A stretch of DNA of 64,000 nucleotides from Thermoproteota archaeon (GCA_027491785.1 JAOZGJ010000010.1:18028-82027), one strand, 5' to 3'. Counted from the stretch's first letter, positions 32,725 to 42,311 are shown. The notes: generated by a model not told the origin, from the sequence alone. A program made the numbers and translations.

Positions 32725-32760
32725 CTCTATTATCTCCACAGCTAAGCTTTATTTGTTATT

Positions 32761-33765
32761 CTAATAAGCATTATCAGAAGAATTTCTAATATCATCATAT
32801 AACCAACATTTCACCTCATTTTCACCAACTGGGATCATGGGAGGTTCATCTAAGCATTTCTCCTGAGAATGGGAATAGGGACACCTAGGATGAAATCTGC
32901 AGCCAATGGGAGGGTCAGTTATATTGGGATGCCTGCCAGGTATGGGAATGAGACCCCTGCTTGGTAGTGCATCTAGGAGGAGCTTGGAATATGGATGCAA
33001 AGGGGATCTGAAGAAATATTCAGCTTTAGTAATTTCAACTATTTGTCCACAATACATGACGGCTATTACATCAGCTAATTTTTCTGCAAACTCTAGATCA
33101 TGCGTTATAAGAAGAATAGCCGGGCTATCCCTCATATTCTTGATTTCTCTCAAAGCCTTTAGTGCTTTTTCCTTCATGATGGAATCTAGGCCCTTCGTAG
33201 GCTCATCAACTAGAAGTACTTTCGGTTTTCCAGCGATTCCTATTGCTAGGAGGGCTCTCTGCTTCATACCTCCGCTAAGCTGATGTGGGTAGCTTCTAGC
33301 TATCCTCTCAGGGGGATTAAGGCCGAGTTTCCTCAAAATTTCAACGGAAGTTTTCCATGCCTCTTTTCTTTTATACCCATAACGTTCGATGAGTATCTCC
33401 CCTATCTGATCTCCTATCTTAAGCGTTGGATTCAGCATGGTATCTGGATTTTGAGGGATCCACGCTATTTCCTTCCCTCTAATTTCTCTCATAGATCTTT
33501 CATTAAGATCCAAGAGGTTCTTCCCTCCATACAAGATCTCTCCTGAGGATGAGGCATTACTTGGAAGAAGTCTCATGATGGAAATTCCAAGGACGCTCTT
33601 TCCGCTACCACTTTCACCTACTAGGGAAAGTACTCTGCCTTTCCTTAGGTTTAGGCTTATGTCATCTAATACATCGATCCTCCCTCTTTCCGTTTGGAAA
33701 GAAACTTTCAGTCCCCTAATTCTCAAAATAACTTCTGTATCTGTGACAGGCAACGTAATGCCCAC
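32761..33765 (-). CDS. ABC transporter ATPase, DppD/NikD type
   Basis: A 334-residue ATPase of the peptide/nickel class. Walker A is GESGSGKSVLG near residue 52, the signature is LSGGMKQRALLAIG near 165, and Walker B is KVLLVDEPTKGLD. The C-terminal oligopeptide-transporter extension carries the CRFHPRCPYS cysteine motif. It begins 50 bases inside the neighbouring ATPase gene, so the true start may be slightly later. Two such ATPases, two permeases and a binding protein make one complete importer. The adjacent nikR points to nickel or a nickel chelate as substrate. Confidence 0.9.
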   Translation of the reverse strand: MGITLPVTDTEVILRIRGLKVSFQTERGRIDVLDDISLNLRKGRVLSLVGESGSGKSVLGISIMRLLPSNASSSGEILYGGKNLLDLNERSMREIRGKEIAWIPQNPDTMLNPTLKIGDQIGEILIERYGYKRKEAWKTSVEILRKLGLNPPERIARSYPHQLSGGMKQRALLAIGIAGKPKVLLVDEPTKGLDSIMKEKALKALREIKNMRDSPAILLITHDLEFAEKLADVIAVMYCGQIVEITKAEYFFRSPLHPYSKLLLDALPSRGLIPIPGRHPNITDPPIGCRFHPRCPYSHSQEKCLDEPPMIPVGENEVKCWLYDDIRNSSDNAY

Positions 33766-34618
33766 CCTCCACCTTCCTCAATCTAGGTACCTCTTCTTTG
33801 CATGTAGGCATCCTATAAGGACATCTACCGTAGAAGGGACATCCTCTCGATTCTACGCTTGTTTCTATCCTATCTTCCCTTTTACCAACGAGAACTTCCG
33901 TATAAGGGTGTAATGGATTCTTGATAAGCTCTCTCGCTGGAGCTAGCTCTACTATACTCCCAGATAGCATTACAGCTATCTTTTCTCCCATAAAAGAGGC
34001 TACTCTCACATCATGTGATATGAATAAATAGGAGAGATTTCCCTTCAACGACTTTATGAGTCTCAGGATATCTGCTTGCGTACTTACATCTAACATTGAA
34101 GTAGGTTCATCGCAGATGAGGAGAATGGGATTAGTTATCAGGGAGCTTGCTATAACTGCCCTCTGGAGCTCCCCTCCACTTACCTCATGAGGTCTCCTCT
34201 GAAGGATATCATAGTCTAAAGAAACCATTTCCAAGAGCTTTTCTATCTGATCCTCTCTTTCCCTCTTATCAATACCATGTATCTTCAAAGGCTCTACTAT
34301 GCTATCATAAAGCCTCCATCTTGGATCTAATGCGCTCTCGGGATGTTGCGGAATATAGCCCATTAACCTCCTAAGTTCCCTTGGAATCCTCCCAGTTACA
34401 TCCTTTCCGTTGAATACCACCTTTCCCTCTGTAGGTGCAGTAATTCCAAGGAGCACTTTAGCCAAGGTCGTCTTACCTGCACCCGATTCCCCGATAATGG
34501 AGAGGGATTCTCCCTCCCCTAGGGAAATCGTTACATTATTGAGGGCAATTACCCTCCTCCCACCTATCCATCCGCTCTTATAGATCTTAGTTAGGTTGAT
34601 TCCCTCCAGAATCTTCAA
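33716..34618 (-). CDS. ABC transporter ATPase, DppF/NikE type
   Basis: A 300-residue partner ATPase. Walker A GESGAGKTTLAK lies near residue 38, the signature VSGGELQRAVIAS near 145, Walker B ILLICDEPTSMLD near 168, and the C-terminal cysteine motif GCPFYGRCPYRMPTC near 265. It follows the DUF364 gene by 22 bases. The ATPase pair is the usual heterodimer of dipeptide and nickel importers. Confidence 0.9.
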   Translation of the reverse strand: MKILEGINLTKIYKSGWIGGRRVIALNNVTISLGEGESLSIIGESGAGKTTLAKVLLGITAPTEGKVVFNGKDVTGRIPRELRRLMGYIPQHPESALDPRWRLYDSIVEPLKIHGIDKREREDQIEKLLEMVSLDYDILQRRPHEVSGGELQRAVIASSLITNPILLICDEPTSMLDVSTQADILRLIKSLKGNLSYLFISHDVRVASFMGEKIAVMLSGSIVELAPARELIKNPLHPYTEVLVGKREDRIETSVESRGCPFYGRCPYRMPTCKEEVPRLRKVEGGHYVACHRYRSYFEN

Positions 34619-34640
34619 GAAGGGTCACCTTTTTGGATTT

Positions 34641-35438
34641 TCAGTCCAATTTAATGGTATAAGGTTGAACATATTCCCCAAAGAAAGCATCTCGCCAGGC
34701 TGTTAGCTTAATGGCCTTCCTCACCTTATCTACATCTATAACTTTAACACTGGCGACGTGAGTGAGCCCTATGCCTCTAAGGATGTTAGGATGGGCCTGA
34801 GCTGTGGAACCAACCAGCGCGCGTATCTTTGCATTTTTAGAGTACTTTATTATGCTATCCAAAGTATCGTTAAGTATAGCTGCCCCAGTTATTATTACAG
34901 CATCTGCCTGCGGAAGCAATCTAGGCTCTAGACAGTCAGAGAAAGCATTTCTACGTGCAGATTTATCCCTCTCGAAGACGATGACATCATATCCTAATGA
35001 CTTCAATTTATCTACTAGAGGGGTCATAAAGCCCACAACTGCTATCTTACCCTCAGGAATTTCCTTCCTAACGAGGCTCACGACATCCTCTACTAGATTT
35101 GAATTCCACCTCTCTAGATCTAAGAGGTATTGGGAGACTGCATTGATGGTAGCAATGCCTAAAACTCGTTCAATCATATGCACGCTATCAGCCATTCTCA
35201 ATGCCTCTGCAGCTGGGCCCTTCTCTGAGAATCTTGGTGGTTCCCATACTTCTCGGTTAGACATTTCCAGTAAAGGTGTCAGGCACGCACCTAAAGCCCT
35301 TCTCCCTTCAGGATCCCTCACTACCACGTAGGTGTAGGGATGACATACAGCAGCGTCTTCTATAATAAGATCCGGGCCCTCCTTGATCATCTCCTCGCAT
35401 CTGCTCTTCAGGATATCTAAAATCATTTTAATCACCAC
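34641..35438 (-). CDS. DUF364/DUF4213-type putative metal-chelation protein
   Basis: A 265-residue cytoplasmic protein of the family annotated as putative heavy-metal chelation (DUF4213 N-terminal, DUF364 C-terminal). Typical parts are VLGIATINAVSQYLLDLE near 90-107, KIAVVGFMTPLVDKLKSLGYD near 132-152, PQADAVIITGAAILNDTLD and LVGSTAQAHPNIL. The C-terminal half looks like a Rossmann fold with a conserved ligand pocket. It sits between permease and ATPase genes, overlapping the permease by 7 bases. It probably binds or tailors the imported metal or its chelator; this is inferred from position. Confidence 0.8.
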   Translation of the reverse strand: MVIKMILDILKSRCEEMIKEGPDLIIEDAAVCHPYTYVVVRDPEGRRALGACLTPLLEMSNREVWEPPRFSEKGPAAEALRMADSVHMIERVLGIATINAVSQYLLDLERWNSNLVEDVVSLVRKEIPEGKIAVVGFMTPLVDKLKSLGYDVIVFERDKSARRNAFSDCLEPRLLPQADAVIITGAAILNDTLDSIIKYSKNAKIRALVGSTAQAHPNILRGIGLTHVASVKVIDVDKVRKAIKLTAWRDAFFGEYVQPYTIKLD

Positions 35439-36259
35439 AACCTTACTCTAAGCCTTGGATTAAGGCTTCCCTCGAGATCTATTGCTACGAGGGTCATTCC
35501 TAATATGAGGAGAGTTAGAGCAGCTGTCGGGGGGCCTATCGTCCATATCCATTCATCGGTCAGAAATATGATGCTTCTCTGGAGGGCATGCTGGATCTCC
35601 ATGCCCCAGCTCAGAGTAGTTGGATCTTCTAGACCGAAGAAACCTACGCTAGCCTCAGCTAGCACAGCGTGCCCAGCTTCCAAGACGAACTGAGCTGCAA
35701 CCAATGGGAAAGTTGCAGGCAACAGGTGCTTTACCATGATATATGAGTCTCGAGCTCCAATGCATCTTAGCCTCTCTATATAACTCTTGCTGCTCTCCTG
35801 CCTGATGAAGGGTTTTATCACCCTCGCTGTTATTGCCCATCCAAAGAAGGAAAGCACGAGTATTATCAGCCACACGTTCGGCCTGAGAAAAGTGGCTAAG
35901 ATAACAATGAGGGGTAAACGTGGAACAGTAAGGAAGAAATCGAGAACCCTTGATATTAGGGGATCCCATTTGGGGTAATATCCGGATACCAGGGCGACGA
36001 TGGTACCTATCAGCGTAGAGATGGCAGCTGTTAAGGTCCCTACAATGACGGAAGTTCTGGCTCCATAGATCAGGTGAGTCAGCACATCATGCCCCACGTC
36101 ATCTGTCCCAAGCAGGTGATGGGTCGTCGGTGGGCTCAACGGTGTGAATAGATCCTCTGGTTGATAAGGGGAGATGAGCGGAGCTAGAGTTCCTATAATA
36201 GCTACAATCATGATTATAGCAAGTCCTATATACCCTCCCATCCCCAATAGCAGTTTCAA
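35432..36259 (-). CDS. ABC transporter permease, DppC/NikC type
   Basis: A 275-residue inner-membrane permease with six hydrophobic helices. It has the family N-terminal segment LISPYQPEDLFTPLSPPTTH followed by HLLGTDDVGHDVLTHLIYGAR near residues 47-67, typical of DppC. The coupling helix region is YIERLRCIGARDSYIMVKHLL near 175. It overlaps the upstream permease by 4 bases and the DUF364 gene by 7, so the operon is compact and translation is likely coupled. Confidence 0.9.
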   Translation of the reverse strand: MKLLLGMGGYIGLAIIMIVAIIGTLAPLISPYQPEDLFTPLSPPTTHHLLGTDDVGHDVLTHLIYGARTSVIVGTLTAAISTLIGTIVALVSGYYPKWDPLISRVLDFFLTVPRLPLIVILATFLRPNVWLIILVLSFFGWAITARVIKPFIRQESSKSYIERLRCIGARDSYIMVKHLLPATFPLVAAQFVLEAGHAVLAEASVGFFGLEDPTTLSWGMEIQHALQRSIIFLTDEWIWTIGPPTAALTLLILGMTLVAIDLEGSLNPRLRVRLW

Positions 36260-37230
36260 AGGAAACCCTCCCTCATCCTTGGATCTATGATCAGCGATAG
36301 GATATCTGCCAGGACATTCATGAGAACTAAAGAAGCCATTACAATGAGAAAAACCGCCTGCAGCAATGGAAAATCATAGTAATCGTAGGCTGTCAACATG
36401 AGCCATGTGATCCCCGGGTAATTGAAGACATCTTCAACGAACATGCATGAAAGGATAGAGTATCCAAGGAGAAGGCCTGTTTTGGAGAATATGGGAGGGA
36501 GCGCATTTCTCATCACATGCCTTAGGAAGATGGTCCTCTCCTTTAACCCCTTTGATCTCGCGAAGAGGACGTAATCCTCATCAAGGACGTTGATGATAGA
36601 ATTCCTAAAGAAATAATACATTTGCCCGAATTCAGCCAGAGAGAATACGATTGCCGGAGCTATAGCATGCCACAAGATATCCCTAATTCCCTCCTCGGTA
36701 GAAAAGCCTAGTGAAGGAAATATCCTGAGTTTTAAAGAGAAAAATATCAGGAATAGCATAGCTAGGGCGAAAGGTGGTACTGAATAGAGCGTCAAAGATA
36801 TCGAGGTTAATGAGATATCCGTGAACCTCCCCCTCCTCTTGGCTGCTAGGGCGCTAAGGGGCAAGGCCAAAGATATGGAGATAAGAAACCCCAGTAGTAT
36901 TAAGATAATAGTCCTGAGCAGTGGGGGCAAGAGAACTTCCCTCACAGGCTCTGAAAAGTATGTAGAATATCCAAAATTTAGAAGCGCTATGTTCCTCATG
37001 TAAGTGAGATACTGATCGATGAGGGGCTTATTAAGTCCGTAATACTCTATTAGCTTATCCCTCGCCTCTTTCGTAAGGATTAAGGGAATATCAGCTGCTT
37101 CTCCACCTAGGTAATCTAAGGGACTTCCAGGCATGAACCTAACGAGCAGAAAGGAGACAGAAGCGATTAACATGAGTAAGATCGCATATTGAATGACCTT
37201 AAAAAGTAAGGGCAGGAGGAGACGGCGCAA
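36256..37230 (-). CDS. ABC transporter permease, DppB/NikB type
   Basis: A 324-residue permease with six helices. The N-terminal VSFLLVRFMPGSPLDYLGG and the long loop LTKEARDKLIEYYGLNKPLI are signatures of the DppB group. The coupling helix is near DYVLFARSKGLKERTIFLRH. It starts 4 bases after the binding-protein stop and overlaps the next permease by 4 bases. Confidence 0.9.
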   Translation of the reverse strand: MRRLLLPLLFKVIQYAILLMLIASVSFLLVRFMPGSPLDYLGGEAADIPLILTKEARDKLIEYYGLNKPLIDQYLTYMRNIALLNFGYSTYFSEPVREVLLPPLLRTIILILLGFLISISLALPLSALAAKRRGRFTDISLTSISLTLYSVPPFALAMLFLIFFSLKLRIFPSLGFSTEEGIRDILWHAIAPAIVFSLAEFGQMYYFFRNSIINVLDEDYVLFARSKGLKERTIFLRHVMRNALPPIFSKTGLLLGYSILSCMFVEDVFNYPGITWLMLTAYDYYDFPLLQAVFLIVMASLVLMNVLADILSLIIDPRMREGFL

Positions 37231-37234
37231 CTAT

Positions 37235-38941
37235 CTACCCTCTCCTCACCTTTCTCATCAAATATACTAAGATTAGGATCACGATTACCAGTAGGACTAG
37301 CGATATAAGGAGTTCATTCTGTCCTAACGTAGTTTTCACTGCACTCCCAGAGGGAGTATATTCGGCTCTCTTCAGTAGAGCAATTTTGTTCCACCATATA
37401 GGTATCCCATGGGCTATTCCCCGCTTTGTCCAGAACCAGTTAATTGGTTTAGATGTCGTATAGACGCAATCAGTCTTAGGATGATAGAGGGCAATCAGTG
37501 GAAGATCCTGCGCTATGATAAGCTGTAGCTTATCAGCTAATACCTTCTTCTTCTCTTTGTCTGTTGTTATATAGAATTCTTTATAGAGCTTTTGGAATGT
37601 TGTGTTGGAATATGTATGAGCTGGCCAATCAACTGTCGATTTTATTCCGGGCCAGAGATCAATAATCCCTCCATGGCCCGTTATCGCCATGTAGAAATCT
37701 CCTTTGTCCAGTAAATTATCCATCGGCTTGGTATCCATTACCTTAATCACTATATCTATGCCCACTTCCTTCAACTGCTGCCTTATTAATTCGGCTTCGC
37801 GTGAATACCTTTTCACTGAAAGCATTATAAAGGAGAGCTTCGTTCCATTAGGTGTCTCCCTTATACCATCGCCGTCCCTATCTTTAAATCCCATGCTATC
37901 CATCATTAGCTCGGCTTTGCTTCTATTGTAGTTATATCTAGGAAGATCAGGGTTGTACCACGGAGAGTCCGGATGGGTTATGCCTAAACTTGCAACAACC
38001 CCTCCTCCATGGAGGACCTTCTCCACAATCTCAGACCTATTTATAGCATAGGCGATGGACTCCCTAAACCTCTTTAAAGTGAATGGATACCTTTTACAGT
38101 TGAATATGAGCTCTAGCACCCAGTAACTGGGTCCCTCCAAGATCCTATAAGATCTATCTCCCCTAAACGTTGATACTACTTCAACTTCAGATCCGTAGAA
38201 TGAGGCAGCATCCACCTCTCCACTCTTTAAGGCTACGGAGGCATCTCCGCCCATTGGTCCCCCTATGGCCTTTAAATAGAGCCTCTTTACAATAGGCGTA
38301 CCCATAAAATAACCTTCATTTGCCTCTAATAAGTAATACTCACCTTTCTTATATTCTACTAATTTGTAAGGGCCAGATCCTATGAAAGCTTTTTTATCTA
38401 CATATTTAAGCGGGTTAGTTACATTACTCCATACATGCTTCGGGATTATCTGCACCTCCCCCATGAACTCATCCAAGAAGCTGGAATAAGGTTCCTTAAG
38501 AGCTATCTCCACCGTAAGATTATCCAAAGCCCTCGCACTCTTCAAATATGTAGCTACCGCAGAAGCCCCAAAGGGGAAAGGATATTTCTTCAGGTAATTA
38601 AACGTGAATGCAACATCCTCTGCCGTTAAAGGTAGGCCATCATGCCAGTGGATCCCTCTTCTCAGGTGGATAATCCACAGTAGTCCGTTGCTCTTTGAGG
38701 TCCAGTTACTGGCGAGCCAGGGTATGAACCCCTTATCATCCTTCCATATCAGGGTATCCCATATAAAGGAGGTTAGGACATAGGAAGGTCCTCTTCTGTG
38801 ATGAAATGGTGTAGGAATACCCCAATCGCCAAAAGCTATGCTGTAGGTATTTATCTGATTTTCATTCTGACCGGATATCGACGATGCGGTTATCAGAAGA
38901 GAGAATAAGAGAATGAAGGGCAGTACCCTAATTATAGTCAT
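37235..38941 (-). CDS. membrane-anchored solute-binding protein of the nickel/peptide importer
   Basis: A 568-residue family-5 extracellular solute-binding protein. Residues 1-25 are a signal segment (VLPFILLFSLLITASSIS). The mature part shows the family pattern WHDGLPLTAEDVAFTFNYL near 100-118 and AFIGSGPYKLVEYKKGEYY. Residues 540-563 are a C-terminal transmembrane helix (LLISLVLLVIVILILVYL) with a basic end, so it is anchored by its C-terminus as is common in archaea. It is the first gene of the operon. A TATA-like AATAATAAGTATTA lies just upstream. Confidence 0.9.
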   Translation of the reverse strand: MTIIRVLPFILLFSLLITASSISGQNENQINTYSIAFGDWGIPTPFHHRRGPSYVLTSFIWDTLIWKDDKGFIPWLASNWTSKSNGLLWIIHLRRGIHWHDGLPLTAEDVAFTFNYLKKYPFPFGASAVATYLKSARALDNLTVEIALKEPYSSFLDEFMGEVQIIPKHVWSNVTNPLKYVDKKAFIGSGPYKLVEYKKGEYYLLEANEGYFMGTPIVKRLYLKAIGGPMGGDASVALKSGEVDAASFYGSEVEVVSTFRGDRSYRILEGPSYWVLELIFNCKRYPFTLKRFRESIAYAINRSEIVEKVLHGGGVVASLGITHPDSPWYNPDLPRYNYNRSKAELMMDSMGFKDRDGDGIRETPNGTKLSFIMLSVKRYSREAELIRQQLKEVGIDIVIKVMDTKPMDNLLDKGDFYMAITGHGGIIDLWPGIKSTVDWPAHTYSNTTFQKLYKEFYITTDKEKKKVLADKLQLIIAQDLPLIALYHPKTDCVYTTSKPINWFWTKRGIAHGIPIWWNKIALLKRAEYTPSGSAVKTTLGQNELLISLVLLVIVILILVYLMRKVRRG

Positions 38942-39181
38942 AGATGATCCAGCTATAGTAGCACCATTTTAATAATAAGTATTACTCAATGTCCCTAATA
39001 TGGTTCAGGACCATGTAGTAAAATAAGTAACTTAAAAAGTCAAAAAAGATAGAAAACACTACTTTTAGTAATTTAAATTCAGTTTTCTCATAATACCAGC
39101 CATATGTGAAAATATATTTCCCCTGATCTGCAGTAGAAGTAGAGTATATATCAAAGGATACCCTAACATGCCATCCAGAGT
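38942..39181. promoter_or_regulatory. divergent promoter region of the nickel importer
   Basis: AT-rich, with TATA-like AATAATAAGTATTA at about 38971-38984 for the leftward operon. A small dyad ATGGTTCAGGACCAT occurs at 39000-39014 and could be part of a NikR operator, although it is short. The rest shows no gene. Confidence 0.4.
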
Positions 39182-39994
39182 ATGAGAGAGAAATCCTTAG
39201 GTAAGATATATCTAACGTTAGCTGCCTCCCTTTGGGGAACATTAGGCCTAGCTGCCAGTCTTGCAATGTGGGAAGGTATGACACCTGAATCTGTAGCTTT
39301 TTTCAGAGCTTTAATAGGCTTTATGGTGGGTTTTCCCCTAGTTAGATTAAGTTTCTTGGATTCAAGGATGGCTAAACTTGGCTTATTCTTAGCTGGACCT
39401 CTTTATCTCAGTTACATCTATAGCATCAAATATTCAGGTATAGGAATAGCTGCTGCTCTACTCTACCTAGCTCCGACCATAGTAACCTTGTTCTCCTCGC
39501 CCCTGCTGAAGGAAAATGTTACAACTAAGAAGTTGGTATCTGCGATCTTGGCAACCTTTGGAGCCATACTAACTCAATTCAAGGGAGGAATTTTCGAACC
39601 TAACCTGATAGGTATATCATTGGGCCTCATGTCAGCTTTCTTCTACGCAAGTATGATAATATATGTGAGGAAGTTGATGCTATGCGGTTATAGTCCCATA
39701 GAAGTGGGAATTTCTCCTCTCATATGGGCATCTCTGGAGCTATCACCCTTCCTCTCCCTGAGATTGACTCCTCTTTCTTTAGCTTCTATACTATATCTAG
39801 GTATTTTCACAGCAGCGATAGCTTACATCTTACAGGCTAAAGGTCTTAAGATCATAGAAGCTAGTACGGCGGGAGTTATATCTACCATAGAGCCTTTCGT
39901 GGCCCTGTTGATAGGCCTCCTTATGGGAGAGCCCTTGGGTCTGACAGGAACCCTAGGATCCCTGATGATAATCTCCGCAGCCATCATAGTATAG
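39182..39994 (+). CDS. EamA/DMT-family transporter
   Basis: A 270-residue membrane protein with ten predicted helices in two EamA repeats (first ASLWGTLGLAASLAMWEGMT and RALIGFMVGFPLVR; second starting ISLGLMSAFFYASMIIYVRK, ending ASTAGVISTIEPFVALLIGL). Family members export amino acids, metabolites or nucleotide sugars; the substrate cannot be told. It is encoded alone, divergent from the nickel importer, and the start ATG at 39182 is part of GAGTATGAG. Confidence 0.8.
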   Translation: MREKSLGKIYLTLAASLWGTLGLAASLAMWEGMTPESVAFFRALIGFMVGFPLVRLSFLDSRMAKLGLFLAGPLYLSYIYSIKYSGIGIAAALLYLAPTIVTLFSSPLLKENVTTKKLVSAILATFGAILTQFKGGIFEPNLIGISLGLMSAFFYASMIIYVRKLMLCGYSPIEVGISPLIWASLELSPFLSLRLTPLSLASILYLGIFTAAIAYILQAKGLKIIEASTAGVISTIEPFVALLIGLLMGEPLGLTGTLGSLMIISAAIIV

Positions 39995-40086
39995 TATAAC
40001 CGCATATTAATCTAAATAGTATGCATCTTAATCGAATTTTCCTCCACAGTAAAAAGAAGAAGTGAGAAGAGAGATGGAAGGGGTCT

Positions 40087-41343
40087 CTACTGCCCTAGGA
40101 CTACCTTCTCGATCTCATCCCTCCTCTCGATTATGTCTCTCTTAGCTAGTTCCATTACCTCCCTAAGTGATATGCCTAGCTGATCAGCTGCTGACCTTAG
40201 ATCATCGTATTCAGGCTTCATATTTATTATGCTTCCATCGGGCGCCTTTGACACCTTTACCCTTACACGGAATTCCTTTCCACCTATTCTCAGGGGGACA
40301 GGTTTCTTTATCCTCTTTGCTACTATTCTCGGGGTCTCTATGATCCTAACCCCCAGCGTACCTGCTTCCCTCATCAGGACATTGACTAGGTGCTGGTAGT
40401 TATCTAATTCTGCTAAAACCTTTATCAAATGCCCGGGTCTATTCTTCTTCGTCACCATTGGGATTATCGCTGTATCAATGGCTCCCTCCTCCATTAGCTT
40501 ACCGACTAGATGGCCAAGAACCTCGCCGCTCACGTCGTCCACATGGGTCTCGAGGGTCACTATCTTATCCATGATGAGCTCTCCTCTACTTCCCTCTATC
40601 AACCGGAGGACGTTAGGTACATTCTCAAACTCGCCAGTCGCTGCCCCATAGCCGACTCCCTCTATGGTCATTGGAGGAATGAAGCTCGTCACGCGGTGGG
40701 CTAGATTCACTAGGAGAGCGGCTCCCGTTGGAGTCGTAAGTTCAGCTTCTACGGGGGTATGTGATACTGGAAACTTATGACGCTTCAGTATTTCTAGGAC
40801 TGCCGGAGCGGGTACTGGAAGTCTGCCATGGGATATCTCCAGATAACCTCCTCCTAAGGCTGGAGGCATCGCATAGATCTCGCTGTCTAGAAGGCCAGCC
40901 TCCTCCATCAGGGCGTAAGTCCCAACTATATCTAGGAGGGTATCTGCAGATGCAAGTTCGTGGAAGTGGGCTTTAGATGGTTCGAAACCATGAACAGCGA
41001 CTTCAGAGGCGACTAGCTCATCTAGGGTTTTTCTCACGAGATCGGTCGCTTTTTCCGAGAGTTCCACCTTGCTGCACAGCTTATCAGCATTTTCCTTTAT
41101 ATCAGAAGCCATCACATGATGGAAGTGCTCATCTATCTCCATGAAGACCTGCTTAGCCCTTATCCCCCTCTTCCTCACATCCTTGATCTCCAACTTTATA
41201 TCGTTAACGTAGTCTAGGAGATCCTTTACGGCATCGGCTATCCTATATAGGGGATCCTGAACTCCAGTCAGGTCCACTATAGCACCTAAAAACATATCTC
41301 CCGAAATACCAGCTATCCTAGGATCGATAACTAGAATCTTCAA
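40087..41343 (-). CDS. larC: LarC nickel insertase for nickel-pincer cofactor
   Basis: A 418-residue LarC, which inserts nickel into the pyridinium bisthiocarboxylate mononucleotide to finish the nickel-pincer cofactor. Conserved parts are DPRIAGISGDMFLGAIVDL at the start, HFHHVMASDI, VHGFEPSKAHFHELASADTL near 118-137, PVPAPAVLEIL, and in the C-terminal half LETHVDDVSGEVLGHLV and PMVTKKNRPGHLIKVL. LarC1 and LarC2 parts lie in one continuous frame, not split by a frameshift as in Lactobacillus. It overlaps larB by 4 bases. Confidence 0.92.
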   Translation of the reverse strand: MKILVIDPRIAGISGDMFLGAIVDLTGVQDPLYRIADAVKDLLDYVNDIKLEIKDVRKRGIRAKQVFMEIDEHFHHVMASDIKENADKLCSKVELSEKATDLVRKTLDELVASEVAVHGFEPSKAHFHELASADTLLDIVGTYALMEEAGLLDSEIYAMPPALGGGYLEISHGRLPVPAPAVLEILKRHKFPVSHTPVEAELTTPTGAALLVNLAHRVTSFIPPMTIEGVGYGAATGEFENVPNVLRLIEGSRGELIMDKIVTLETHVDDVSGEVLGHLVGKLMEEGAIDTAIIPMVTKKNRPGHLIKVLAELDNYQHLVNVLMREAGTLGVRIIETPRIVAKRIKKPVPLRIGGKEFRVRVKVSKAPDGSIINMKPEYDDLRSAADQLGISLREVMELAKRDIIERRDEIEKVVLGQ

Positions 41344-42122
41344 CTTTCCTTCCTCCCGATGGCGGCCCTATTGGCCACCGCTATGGCAGCGTAAGCTGCC
41401 CCAACACTATTATTCACATTGACCACGACAATCCCCGGAGAGCAGGACTGAAGCATTGAGTACAGGGCAGATATGCCCTCTCCTCCCAAACCATAGCCAA
41501 CTGAGGTGGGAAGCCCGATGACCAGCACGTCCACGAGGGATGCCACTATGGAGGGAAGCATGCCCTCCATGCCCGCTGCTACTACTATCACATCGACATC
41601 TTCGGATAGGACTTTCCTGACGGCATCTATGGATCTCTTGAGGCTGGCTATGCCCGCATCGTACACGCTTATCGCCTTACATCCAGCTTCCTCCACTATC
41701 AACCTGACCTCCTCGGCTACAGGGACGTCGGAGGTGCCTGCAGTTATTATCCCTACCCTCCCTCCCGTTGAGGGGGGTTTGTAACCCCTCTCCCTGATAA
41801 CGAAGACCCTAGAGTGGGGCGCGCTTATCACATCGTACTCATCCTTGAGCTCGTTAATGACATCCATCTGATCGTCCCTGACCCTAGAGACGATCACCCT
41901 CCTACTTCTCCCGATTGTCCTCTTAATGACGCTTCTCAGGGTTTCCTTATCTTTCTTCTCAGCGAAGACTACCTCTGGTAATCCCTTCCTCATTTCCCTG
42001 CCGAAATCAAGCTTAACAGTGTCTCCTATTTCTTCTATTCCCCATAACCTTATCTCCCTTTCAGCAGTCTCTATGTCTATCTCTCCGCTCATCAGCTTCA
42101 TGAGGATCGATCTGAGGTTCAT
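41340..42122 (-). CDS. larB: LarB nicotinic acid adenine dinucleotide carboxylase/hydrolase
   Basis: A 260-residue LarB, the first enzyme of nickel-pincer cofactor synthesis, which carboxylates and cleaves nicotinic acid adenine dinucleotide. The PurE-like C-terminal domain is clear: GRVGIITAGTSDVPVAEEV near 122-140, VYDAGIASLKRS, and DVIVVAAGMEGMLPSIVASL with VIGLPTSVGYGLGGEG. The N-terminal helical part (LMSGEIDIETAEREI) is also typical. LarE and a LarA-type enzyme are not in this window. Confidence 0.92.
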   Translation of the reverse strand: MNLRSILMKLMSGEIDIETAEREIRLWGIEEIGDTVKLDFGREMRKGLPEVVFAEKKDKETLRSVIKRTIGRSRRVIVSRVRDDQMDVINELKDEYDVISAPHSRVFVIRERGYKPPSTGGRVGIITAGTSDVPVAEEVRLIVEEAGCKAISVYDAGIASLKRSIDAVRKVLSEDVDVIVVAAGMEGMLPSIVASLVDVLVIGLPTSVGYGLGGEGISALYSMLQSCSPGIVVVNVNNSVGAAYAAIAVANRAAIGRKES

Positions 42123-42311
42123 AATATCTAACTATCTTCGATTTATTTTAAATTTCCCCTGAACTCTCATCGTCATGTTCATCTTATTATGATGAGCCCG
42201 GAGATACACTAATAATTAGTCTACTTAAGGGTCCTACTCACTTTAGATAAAATAAAGTAAGGGATGCTGGATAAAATTATATAACAAACATACATGCAAT
42301 AGGCTGAGAAG
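42123..42311. promoter_or_regulatory. divergent promoter between larB and fixC
   Basis: AT-rich region. TATA-like AATTATATAAC lies near 42275-42285, fitting the fix operon. TTTATTTTAAATTT near 42141-42154 fits larB. No other element stands out. Confidence 0.45.
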
